Below are positions 1 through 5,187 of a stretch of DNA of 7,292 bases, piece by piece. Position numbers and translations under genes: made by a program. The notes under the pieces are model-generated. The model saw only the letters and a program-made list of their open reading frames with translations. It ran no database searches and was not told the origin of the DNA. The stretch is from Desulfobacterales bacterium (GTDB lineage: Bacteria > Desulfobacterota > Desulfobacteria > Desulfobacterales > Desulfobacteraceae): positions 1 to 7,292 of the forward strand of contig JAKSBO010001161.1 in NCBI GenBank assembly GCA_022361095.1, read 5' to 3'. Position 1 is the stretch's first letter. Every line of letters starts with the position of its first letter.

Positions 1-869
1 ACAAATTCCAAGTCATACAGACTCAGCGGTTGCTCCAGGGCAGTCATCACACTGGTGATGGACGGCACCGGCGGCAACAGTTCGCATTCATACAGATCCC
101 CTGTCACAAGGATGGTTTCCGGCACCGTAATGGTCACACCCGTACCATCCACGGATATCACCCCGTCCACCGGCACCGTTCGCTCCACGCCATAGGAGTC
201 TCCACCATCAACACTGAGCTGGTAGGTGGCTTTGTTGCGGCCGCCGCCGGAAACAATCTTGAATGAGATCTGGGCCGCCGCCGTCACCGTGCCCGCAATG
301 GTAATATCTGGCCCGGTGCCGGTCAGCTCAATGGGCCCGATGGGCGTGCGCACAACAAAAGCATAGGTATCCCCCGCCACATGTGTTCCCGCAGCCAAGG
401 TAAGCGTGGCCCCGGTGGAACCGATACTGATCTGGCCGCCGGAATCCGTGACAACTGCATCGGCAAAAGTCTCTCCGCCGTCCGTGCTCAGCCTGTAAGC
501 CGCCGTGCCCAGCGCACCGCCCGTGCTGATCTCCACCACCACATCACCATTTACCGCAGGCGTTCCGGTCACAGCGCCGTCAGGCCCGGTGCCTGTATGT
601 GCCGGCGGAGAAATATATCCGCCGGACAGCCCGGCAGTGGGTACGGCAATGACAATGGGATTCTGTCCGCCCGCGGCAAACAGGTCCCGAAGCCGGTCCA
701 CCAGGGGGCCAACCCCCAGCAACCCTTCAAGATCCGAATCCTTTCCCAGCAGATACCCCTTGCCAACAGTGCCCAGGCTGCACACCCCGGCAATAATGGC
801 AGACCCGGAAACATCCCCGGGAGACAAACCACTTGTACCGTCCACCAGATATTCAATTACATCGCCCAT
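1..869 (-). CDS. Contractile tail sheath protein, DUF2586-like (partial, C-terminus outside window)
   Basis: This is the start of a phage tail sheath, the protein that polymerises around the tail tube and contracts to drive it into the host. The reading frame is open from the ATG at 869 to the window edge (289 whole codons). A GGGAGG ribosome site lies upstream, inside the end of the preceding gene. The N-terminal 80 residues resemble DUF2586-type sheaths: a small sheet (SAIIAGVCSLGTVGK), a KDSDLEGLLG segment, a helix, then AAGGQNPIVIAVP. Residues about 92-273 are a beta-rich insert made of two tandem 91-residue units. The fold then resumes with VMTALEQPLSLYDLEFV, as expected for the sheath core. 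Its place after tail-terminator-like genes fits a sheath gene. The family name is from memory of motifs and is less certain than the sheath role. The tube protein should follow beyond position 1. Confidence 0.72.
   Translation of the reverse strand, partial: MGDVIEYLVDGTSGLSPGDVSGSAIIAGVCSLGTVGKGYLLGKDSDLEGLLGVGPLVDRLRDLFAAGGQNPIVIAVPTAGLSGGYISPPAHTGTGPDGAVTGTPAVNGDVVVEISTGGALGTAAYRLSTDGGETFADAVVTDSGGQISIGSTGATLTLAAGTHVAGDTYAFVVRTPIGPIELTGTGPDITIAGTVTAAAQISFKIVSGGGRNKATYQLSVDGGDSYGVERTVPVDGVISVDGTGVTITVPETILVTGDLYECELLPPVPSITSVMTALEQPLSLYDLEF
51..596 (-). repeat. Two tandem 91-residue (273-bp) repeats within the sheath gene
   Basis: Unit 1 covers residues 92-182 (596-324) and unit 2 residues 183-273 (323-51). 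Every landmark recurs with the same offset of 91 residues. TGTGPD occurs at 92 and 183, YRLSTDGG/YQLSVDGG at 125 and 216, ISIGSTGATLTL/ISVDGTGVTITV at 147 and 238, and GDTY/GDLY at 166 and 257. By hand count about 30 of 85 aligned positions are identical, with no gaps. The Y-x-LS-x-DGG motif and alternating beta pattern suggest an Ig-like or similar surface domain. The DNA has diverged, so the duplication is old or was acquired as a pair. Confidence 0.8.
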
Positions 870-872
870 GAA

Positions 873-1130
873 TTATATCCTCCCGCCGCCCTGGGGACGG
901 CTCCTGAATTTCTCCAATGCGGCCGTAAAATCAGCCTCGGACACCTGTTTACCCGGAGCCCAGCGGACCGAGCGCATAAGCGCGGCGGTCTCCCAGCCCG
1001 GGAGCGCCTGTTTTTTTGCCAGATCCTCCACCGGGAAAATCACGTCTTTCTTATCCGGCTGCCGGATAATCGGCGGATTTTTTTTCCCAGGCTTTTCAGC
1101 CTTGATTTCATCTTTAACTTCCTTACGCAT
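873..1130 (-). CDS. Small pre-sheath phage protein, unknown function
   Basis: This 85-residue protein starts at the ATG at 1130, preceded by a strong AGGAGG-TTTT ribosome site. It ends three bases before the sheath start. The first 35 residues are highly charged (KEVKDEIKAEKPGKK) and probably disordered. The C-terminal half (about residues 45-78) looks folded and helical: PGWETAALMRSVRWAPGKQ, then VSEADFTAALEKF. Small proteins with a tryptophan-GK-V-T/S-E-x-F pattern often sit beside tail genes in Mu-like phages, but I know no established role. Its place between a terminator-like gene and the sheath suggests a tail assembly or minor structural job. An A8 run lies in the lysine-rich N-terminal part. 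No cysteines, signal peptide or membrane segment are seen. Confidence 0.75.
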   Translation of the reverse strand: MRKEVKDEIKAEKPGKKNPPIIRQPDKKDVIFPVEDLAKKQALPGWETAALMRSVRWAPGKQVSEADFTAALEKFRSRPQGGGRI

Positions 1131-1138
1131 AAAACCTC

Positions 1139-1726
1139 CTATTGATACTCAGGTTGCAATTCCACACCCTGGAGGATGGGAAATTGTTTTGTCACATAAA
1201 TCCCGCCTGTAAACTCGATCCGGACAATGGATTTATGAGGCCCCCGTTTTAACGCCAAACTTGCCTCATCCCGGGTCCAAGGCCGGAATGAATCCTCAAG
1301 CTCCACCGTGACGGCATTGTTAAGCCCGTCCGGGATGACCCGGGTGCCGGCCACCCGCTGCTCAAATGCGTTTACAATCCCGGCATAGGCATCAAAGTCC
1401 CAGACGTTATCGACCTGGGCCTTGCCGTACTGCGCTTCAAAGGTGGGGGCATACAGCAGCACCCGGAACAGGATCTGCCGCTCGAACTTGCGGTAAACCC
1501 GGGTGAAATATTTACAATCAGTACTCCGGGTGCTTGACATCAGGCGCGGTGCCCGCTTTTTTTTGTCTGTCTGCACCAAGCAGCAGGCGGCAAACGTGTG
1601 GGTTTTCAGATAGTCCCTGGGCAGCGGTTCAAAAAAGATATTGGTGTCGTCAAACGGAAACGGCGTATCATCCCCCATGACCTCCACCAGTTGGTCAATA
1701 ATGAACTGTTTGCACGCCCCAATCAT
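1139..1726 (-). CDS. Probable tail terminator/tail completion protein
   Basis: This 195-residue protein starts at the ATG at 1726, overlapping the previous stop by ATGA, which implies translational coupling. I do not recognise a named family. The layout is an N-terminal helix (CKQFIIDQLVEVMGD), a mixed region with a paired cysteine (AACC), a basic stretch (KKKRAPRLMSST), a beta-hairpin-like segment (RQILFRVLLYAPTFEAQYG), a helix that includes YAGIVNAFEQRV, and C-terminal strands (SIVRIEFTGGIYV). A helix followed by alternating strands is common in tail terminator proteins, which cap the tail and join it to the neck. Its position immediately before the sheath block supports that. It could instead be another minor tail protein. 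It contains an A8 run coding for lysines. Confidence 0.7.
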   Translation of the reverse strand: MIGACKQFIIDQLVEVMGDDTPFPFDDTNIFFEPLPRDYLKTHTFAACCLVQTDKKKRAPRLMSSTRSTDCKYFTRVYRKFERQILFRVLLYAPTFEAQYGKAQVDNVWDFDAYAGIVNAFEQRVAGTRVIPDGLNNAVTVELEDSFRPWTRDEASLALKRGPHKSIVRIEFTGGIYVTKQFPILQGVELQPEYQ

Positions 1727-2196
1727 TCAATCAACCCCGTAACCCCGCCCATGATCTCCGGCGGGATCTCTTCTTTTATCTCGTCAAACGTGGGCTGCCA
1801 AAGATCTCTGGCCGGGATATTATTACCGTCGTTGTCCGGCGGCTCCTGGATGACCGCGATATCCGTCACATCCCCGCCCTCATCATTTTTCATACCGCAC
1901 CGGACCCCCACAGCTCCGGTAAAATCATCATCCTGCCGGGTGGTGATATTGATGTACATCTGGTTGCCGGCCTGCAAAATATCAGGGGAGAGCCCCTTTC
2001 TATCTTTTTGAGCCGCATAACCGGCATCCGGTTCTTCCCAGCCCAGATCCTGGTTATCAACATGATCCAGTACCTTGGCCTCAATCTTTTTGATGCTCTG
2101 CCCGATCTTTTTACCCACCTCGCCCTTGGTCTTGTCGGCAAGATCGTCCAGGACTTTCATGCACCGCTGCCAGTCGCCTGTGAACCCCACACCCAT
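1723..2196 (-). CDS. HK97-gp10-like tail/neck completion protein
   Basis: This 157-residue protein starts at the ATG at 2196, which shares its A with the upstream stop (TAATG). A GGAGG site lies about ten bases upstream. The N-terminus (residues about 8-50) is a long lysine-rich amphipathic helix (KVLDDLADKTKGEVGKKIGQ) ending in KVLDHVDNQDLGW. That is the usual start of HK97-gp10-type or virion-morphogenesis proteins. A central strand segment (NQMYINITTRQDDDFTGAVGV) follows, then ARDLWQPTFDEI, resembling the conserved R-P-F/W-hhP/pT end of that family, where the protein is said to be ready for its neighbours in the tail. The order adaptor, stopper, gp10-like, terminator is the standard one for long-tailed phages. 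The assignment rests on fold pattern and synteny. Confidence 0.75.
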   Translation of the reverse strand: MGVGFTGDWQRCMKVLDDLADKTKGEVGKKIGQSIKKIEAKVLDHVDNQDLGWEEPDAGYAAQKDRKGLSPDILQAGNQMYINITTRQDDDFTGAVGVRCGMKNDEGGDVTDIAVIQEPPDNDGNNIPARDLWQPTFDEIKEEIPPEIMGGVTGLIE

Positions 2197-2570
2197 TACC
2201 GGACCACCTCCATCTCAACCATCACTTTTGTGTCCCGGAACACGGCTGGTTCCCCCAGCTTGGTAATGACAAACTGCATATCATCCATCCACACCGGGGT
2301 GTCATATCCGATCAGCAGGACATCGTCCTCATCGACCAAGCCCTTCTCGGCCAGATATTGACGGTTTAAAGCCAATTTAAAGGCGTCCTCTACGAAGGAC
2401 CCCTCCTCGGTCGCCAAAAGCTCATTTTTAATATTTTTACGGCCGCACAGGACCGGAGCGGCATCAACTCCGCTGCCGAATATCACAGGATACTTCTGGA
2501 AGGTATCCGTGACATCCCGGATGGCCCCCAAAAAATCATTCACAGACTGGTCGTCAAGCAGATCCGTCAT
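2196..2570 (-). CDS. Probable head-tail stopper/neck protein
   Basis: This 124-residue protein is unrecognised by name. I prefer the ATG at 2570, which shares its A with the previous stop (TGATG) and has AAGGAGG a few bases upstream. A GTG at 2573 would sit too close to that site. The first 25 residues form a helix (VNDFLGAIRDVTDTF), followed by strands (YPVIFG, APVLCGR). After the conserved-looking LLATEEGSFVEDAFKL comes a loop, then DDVLLIGYDTPVWMDDMQFVITKL and a final strand (KVMVEMEVVR). A beta-rich protein of this size between a helical adaptor and a gp10-like protein fits the stopper/head-closure role that plugs the portal side of the neck. That role is inferred from position and size. 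Confidence 0.72.
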   Translation of the reverse strand: MTDLLDDQSVNDFLGAIRDVTDTFQKYPVIFGSGVDAAPVLCGRKNIKNELLATEEGSFVEDAFKLALNRQYLAEKGLVDEDDVLLIGYDTPVWMDDMQFVITKLGEPAVFRDTKVMVEMEVVR

Positions 2571-2941
2571 CACACCTCCTTCAACGGCACACCCGTATCA
2601 GTGCCGGCACTGATAAGGGATTTCTTGTCCGCAATATCCGTTTCCAGCTTGGATTCCATCTTCACCAGAAACGCAAGCGTGTCAGTCCACTCAGCCGATC
2701 CGGCCCCGTCTCCCTCTGCTTTGGCCAGCGCTTTTTTGTAATGGCTCATGGCCGGCAGGATCAGGGCCTTTGCCGCCATGTCCGCCACCAGGGATTTCTG
2801 CAGCACGGTCATATCTTCCTCAGCCACACCGTCCAGCCCGGCCAGTGCCCCGGCCTCCTCGATAAAGGAGCCCAGGGATCCGGCAAACAGCACCGCCTCA
2901 TCCGGCAGGCGATTCTCCAGCATATCCAGGATAGTCGCCAT
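2570..2941 (-). CDS. Helical phage protein, possible head-tail adaptor
   Basis: This 123-residue protein starts at the ATG at 2941, which shares its A with the stop of the 40-residue gene upstream (TAATG). It is almost entirely helical and acidic: MATILDMLENRLPDEAVLFAG, a long segment LQKSLVADMAAKALILPAM, then TDTLAFLVKMESKLETDIADKK. Helical proteins of about 100-130 residues in this slot are commonly connector adaptors of the gp6/gp15 type that bind the portal. The N-terminal LDMLENRLPDE and the helix pattern fit. No portal or capsid gene precedes it here, so a different role, such as an assembly or lysis accessory protein, is possible. I see no signal sequence, membrane segment or catalytic motif. 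Confidence 0.68.
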   Translation of the reverse strand: MATILDMLENRLPDEAVLFAGSLGSFIEEAGALAGLDGVAEEDMTVLQKSLVADMAAKALILPAMSHYKKALAKAEGDGAGSAEWTDTLAFLVKMESKLETDIADKKSLISAGTDTGVPLKEV

Positions 2942-3063
2942 TATTCCAGCCCCAAAGACCGGTTGAGGTTCTTTATTTCAGCCTGCAATTCCTTATATCC
3001 GACTACTTTATCCGCCGGCTCTTTTTCCTGCTTCTGTCCTTGCCAGATTAACCGCTCACTCAT
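2941..3063 (-). CDS. 40-residue phage protein, unknown function
   Basis: This short gene encodes MSERLIWQGQKQEKEPADKV followed by a helical tail rich in charged residues (YKELQAEIKNLNRSLGLE). The start is well supported. The ATG at 3063 overlaps the stop of the membrane protein gene by ATGA, and AGGAG lies eight bases upstream. Its own TAA overlaps the next ATG (TAATG). It fills what would otherwise be the only gap of more than 100 bases in the lysis/neck operon. The C-terminal half could form a short coiled coil. Small proteins of this kind near the lysis genes of Mu-like phages have no agreed role. It may be a partner of the upstream coiled-coil membrane protein (inference). Confidence 0.75.
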   Translation of the reverse strand: MSERLIWQGQKQEKEPADKVVGYKELQAEIKNLNRSLGLE

Positions 3064-3392
3064 AATCTTTGCTCCTTGTCGATTCGGTCCACCAGCCGGG
3101 TCATGGCCTGGGTATTAAGAATCACCACCTCCTTGAGGTCCCCGGCCACCTCCTCATACCGCTTCACCAGGGAGGCGTTGGTCAGATACATGTCCCTCAT
3201 CTCCTTCATATCCGCTGCGTAACGGTCCATAACCTTCTGTACCCGTTCATCAGCCCTGCGTTGGATCTCATCCGTTTTTTGCTGGCCGAAATACCAGAAC
3301 ACCAGAACCAGACCGATGGGGCCAAGACCCAGAACCGCTTCAAGGATTTTCATGTAAGAGGGTGCCGACGTTACGATTGTTGACGGGTCCAT
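3060..3392 (-). CDS. Single-TM coiled-coil protein, DUF2730/holin- or spanin-like
   Basis: This 110-residue protein starts at the ATG at 3392 with GGAGGT just upstream, two bases after the endolysin stop. An in-frame start at 3428 would overlap the endolysin gene and lacks such a site. Residues about 16-36 form one membrane segment (ILEAVLGLGPIGLVLVFWYFG). A long charged coiled coil follows (residues about 37-80, with RRADERVQKVMDRYAADMKE), and the helical end contains EVVILNTQAMTRLVDRID. This plan matches the DUF2730-type proteins that Mu encodes near its lysis genes. It would also suit an inner-membrane spanin or a holin accessory protein. No lipobox partner (outer spanin) overlaps it. The neighbour upstream is the endolysin, so a part in lysis is likely. 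Confidence 0.75.
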   Translation of the reverse strand: MDPSTIVTSAPSYMKILEAVLGLGPIGLVLVFWYFGQQKTDEIQRRADERVQKVMDRYAADMKEMRDMYLTNASLVKRYEEVAGDLKEVVILNTQAMTRLVDRIDKEQRL

Positions 3393-3393
3393 C

Positions 3394-3861
3394 CTACCTC
3401 CGCAGACCGGGCACATACTGCCCGTCAACGTAAGTCATGGCCTGCTTGCGATTTCGTCCGGCACGGTAACTGACATGCACCCACCCGGAATCCGGCACCC
3501 CCGGCGTGTAACATTCCAAGATCAGCTGGTCGTACACCAGTTCGTGCTGTATCCAGCACGCAAGGTCATAATTGCTTACCCCCGAAACCTCAAAATCCAC
3601 GGCTTCTCCCTTGGGGTGCTGTGAGGTTTTTGCCCCGCCCACGGCGAGGTTCAGCTCCGGGCTGCGATACCCGGAACTGGGCCGGATCGGCACGCCAAAA
3701 TGCAGGCGCACCGGCTCCAGTACCTGCACGCACAGGTCGCGCAATTTCACCATCATATTCGCCGGAGGGATATTGTTTATACCCTTGCGGGCCGCGGTAT
3801 CTGAACGGGTCATTTCGTTTAGTGAAAAATGTTCGGAAAGCTGCATGTCGTTGGTATCCAT
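3394..3861 (-). CDS. M15-family peptidoglycan peptidase (endolysin)
   Basis: This 155-residue zinc peptidase cuts peptide cross-links in peptidoglycan, releasing phage at lysis. The fold is the Peptidase_M15_3/VanY-like type. The N-terminus LSEHFSLNEMTRSDTA is the typical first helix. PSSGYRSPELN (61-71) leads into SQHPKGEAVDFEV (80-92), which supplies zinc ligands His82 and Asp89. WVHVSY (127-132) supplies the third ligand, His129. All three ligands are present, so the enzyme is probably active. I chose the ATG at 3861 because AGGAG lies eight bases upstream and the family homology begins there. The frame is open back to 4026, but that extension reads through the promoter region and looks non-coding. 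There is no signal peptide, so export needs a holin or a similar route. Confidence 0.92.
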   Translation of the reverse strand: MDTNDMQLSEHFSLNEMTRSDTAARKGINNIPPANMMVKLRDLCVQVLEPVRLHFGVPIRPSSGYRSPELNLAVGGAKTSQHPKGEAVDFEVSGVSNYDLACWIQHELVYDQLILECYTPGVPDSGWVHVSYRAGRNRKQAMTYVDGQYVPGLRR

Positions 3862-3979
3862 ACCCTTAACTCCTGGGGTTGGGGCCATTGCACCCCCCGC
3901 GTCAAAAGAGCCAACCGGTATCCGGCATCCTTGGGCTTTGCTCCTGGCGGGCCTCCCCTTAAAAAAATTATGATAATGG

Positions 3980-4037
3980 ATATTATTTAGATAAGATGTT
4001 TGCTGAATGAAATTAACATGTTTCAAGGAAATGTTAA
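3980..4037 (-). promoter_or_regulatory. Candidate Mor-activated promoter with operator dyad
   Basis: On the minus strand a perfect 7-bp inverted repeat (TTAACAT at 4037-4031 and ATGTTAA at 4019-4013, with an 11-base spacer) is followed by AT-rich sequence. That sequence contains -10-like hexamers: TATCTA at 3993-3988, TAATAT at 3985-3980, and further on TATCAT at 3975-3970. With TATCTA as -10 the dyad centre falls near -44. Mor binds around there on the Mu middle promoter, which lacks a good -35, and none is obvious here. The site lies between the Mor gene and the lysis genes. The regulatory reading is inference; the repeat itself is seen directly. Confidence 0.5.
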
Positions 4038-4050
4038 AAAAATGGCGTGG

Positions 4051-4092
4051 AAAAAGACGGGAAACCCGGACGGCCCGGAACAGGCCGCCCGG
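4051..4092 (-). terminator. Probable intrinsic terminator after the Mor gene
   Basis: A 10-bp stem (4066-4075 pairing with 4083-4092, one G-U pair in the minus-strand transcript) encloses a 7-base loop. On the minus strand it is followed by GTTTCCCGTCTTTTT, so the T run starts about ten bases after the stem. Read on the plus strand the same stem is followed by ATTTT. It lies 15 bases past the Mor stop codon and before the candidate late promoter, matching the place where Mu's early transcript ends. The late T run makes the strength uncertain. Confidence 0.6.
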
Positions 4093-4107
4093 ATTTTATC
4101 ATAATTT

Positions 4108-4419
4108 TTAAAACAACTCTCCCTGGGTCTCCCGGTTAGGCAACCGTCTGCGCCGCTCAGCCTTGATAATCTGACGGGTCCGGGATTCGGACAGCCCGTA
4201 CTTCACCGCCACCTGCTTAAAATTGCCGCCGGCCTGGAAATCATCGTACATCCGGCGATGGACAAATTTTCTGGCCAGTGTCTCCGGTTTCGGCACATAC
4301 AGCTGACACCCGGCAAATCCATCCACCAGATCCAAAGCCGCTTTCAGCCCAATCCGTTCGGCCACGGCCCTGAACTCTTCGGGCAGATCATTGAGTTGTA
4401 TGTCTTCAGAGTTGATCAT
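4108..4419 (-). CDS. mor: Mor-family transcription activator (middle/late regulator)
   Basis: This 103-residue activator is of the Mor/C family, which binds DNA as a dimer upstream of phage promoters and recruits host RNA polymerase. The N-terminal dimerisation part is LPEEFRAVAERIGLKAALDLVDGF. A short strand, QLYVP (39-43), is typical of the family. The C-terminus holds a helix-turn-helix: a Gly-Gly pair at 64-65, then FKQVAVKYGLSESRTRQIIK (67-86). The ATG at 4419 overlaps the stop of the 66-residue gene by ATGA. Mu Mor is about 129 residues, so this is a compact version with a short N-terminus. It is the last gene before a terminator and the presumed target promoter, the same place as in Mu. 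No second (C-type) activator is present in the window. Confidence 0.92.
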   Translation of the reverse strand: MINSEDIQLNDLPEEFRAVAERIGLKAALDLVDGFAGCQLYVPKPETLARKFVHRRMYDDFQAGGNFKQVAVKYGLSESRTRQIIKAERRRRLPNRETQGELF

Positions 4420-4616
4420 AAATCAGTTTCAAACTGTATTTTGCCGGTTTCCGGATCATAAAGCTGAATGTCTTTAATCTGAAGACCTATCAGCTCCACA
4501 AACTCTCGAATCCGGGCCTGAATATCCGACTCAAGCCGCTGGAGCCTCATAATTTTATCCCGCCATTTCATCGCGGCCTGGTCCCTAACCTGCTCAATAA
4601 TTCGTTTTTTATCCAT
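4416..4616 (-). CDS. 66-residue helical phage protein, unknown function
   Basis: This small protein starts at the ATG at 4616 with AAGGT six bases upstream, and its stop overlaps the Mor start by ATGA. The first 50 residues form a charged helix or coiled coil: DKKRIIEQVRDQAAMKWRDK, then MRLQRLESDIQARIREFVEL. A short strand-like end follows (KDIQLYDPETGKIQFETDL). I do not recognise the family. The coupling to mor suggests it is made in step with the activator, and it might modulate it, but nothing in the sequence proves that. No cysteines or membrane segment are seen. Confidence 0.75.
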   Translation of the reverse strand: MDKKRIIEQVRDQAAMKWRDKIMRLQRLESDIQARIREFVELIGLQIKDIQLYDPETGKIQFETDL

Positions 4617-4655
4617 GTCGTTACCTTATCAGGAGTTTGTTCTATTATGCTGTTT

Positions 4656-4862
4656 CTATTTTGACGGATCTGGCATAGGCATCCAGTGAGTTACATCCCA
4701 ACAATTTGCGATTTTAAAACCTTCACTTTCCCACTCATGATCATCAGAATCCACATCTTCGACGGGCTTGAAAACGTATTTCCCCGAATCACGACCCTTT
4801 AATGCGCCAAGGACTTCAATCCTTTTTTGTGGCAATTTTTCTTTTATATCTAACCATCTCAT
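4656..4862 (-). CDS. DUF551 domain protein
   Basis: This 68-residue protein starts at the ATG at 4862, with AGGAG six bases upstream. It begins MRWLDIKEKLPQ, matching the usual W-x-s/d-h-x-e-x-LP start of DUF551. It ends CWDVTHWMPMPDP, the family's hallmark VTHWMPLPxPP motif. DUF551 proteins are small phage and prophage proteins of unknown function, often in accessory positions. The surrounding sequence is more AT-rich than the structural genes, and a 325-base stretch with no clear gene lies upstream. The gene therefore looks like part of an accessory insertion between the gp16-like gene and the regulator pair. The length is normal for the domain alone. Confidence 0.85.
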   Translation of the reverse strand: MRWLDIKEKLPQKRIEVLGALKGRDSGKYVFKPVEDVDSDDHEWESEGFKIANCWDVTHWMPMPDPSK

Positions 4863-5187
4863 GGTTTTCTCCTGCTAAACTTAATGCCCGATTAAGGTAT
4901 TCTACCATCCAAGCTCCAACTCGATATTAAGCACTCTATATTTAAGCTGCCGATAACACCCATTGACGATGTTCCCGTGATAATTCGGAAAGCTGCCATG
5001 CAGCCACCATTTGCAATTCCTCCAATGACACCACCACGTTGTTTTTCTAAAAAGCACATGTTTAAAATTAGACTTATTGTCCTATACAACCCAAGGTTTT
5101 GACATGATCTACACACTCCATTTAATGTACATCATTGATTCCTCTCAGCCCCAGGGTTTCGGCTTTTGTGTATCTTCCTTTTACCGC
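4863..5187 (-). other. Low-GC stretch without an intact gene; possible gene remnant
   Basis: These 325 bases separate the gp16-like and DUF551 genes in an otherwise packed operon. On the minus strand they hold only tiny ORFs at the upstream end: MSGKRKIHKSRNPGAERNQ from 5191 by ATGA overlap, then 8- and 7-residue frames. Further down, one frame reads MVAAWQLSELSREHRQW with GGAGG eight bases upstream and stops soon after. A neighbouring frame continues as YRQLKYRVLNIELELGW to a stop. Joined by a one-base shift these would give a helical small protein, so a frameshifted remnant is possible. An uninterrupted 74-codon frame (5116-4892) also crosses the region but has an unlikely composition and no ribosome site. 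I support no intact gene here. Confidence 0.4.
5067..5094 (-). promoter_or_regulatory. Weak sigma70-like promoter candidate
   Basis: On the minus strand TTGGGT (5094-5089) and TCTAAT (5072-5067) are separated by 16 bases. The -10 matches the consensus at five of six positions and the -35 at only three. It lies in the AT-rich stretch upstream of the DUF551, 66-residue and mor genes and could give them a transcript of their own. Such matches arise easily by chance in AT-rich DNA. Confidence 0.2.

Noticed and set aside
381..1212. Two long plus-strand open frames (254 and 235 codons)
   Set aside because: They lie antisense to the sheath and pre-sheath genes, have proline/arginine/histidine-rich composition typical of shadow frames, and have no ribosome site or family resemblance.
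1557..1564. A8 run (minus strand) as a programmed frameshift site; a second one at 1078-1085
   Set aside because: The -1 frame at each site meets a stop within about 15 codons and no extended product is formed. The runs simply encode lysines.
3902..3928. Possible 8-codon leader peptide (MPDTGWLF) before the endolysin
   Set aside because: Only a weak AAGG precedes it, there is no attenuator-like pair of hairpins, and such short frames are common by chance.
3862..4026. N-terminal extension of the endolysin to an ATG at 4026
   Set aside because: The extension crosses the candidate promoter, has no ribosome site and no family resemblance, while the ATG at 3861 has AGGAG eight bases upstream and begins the M15 homology.
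4892..5116. 74-codon minus-strand frame
   Set aside because: No good ribosome site, odd Cys/Gly/Ile-rich composition, and competing frames in the same stretch look more protein-like.
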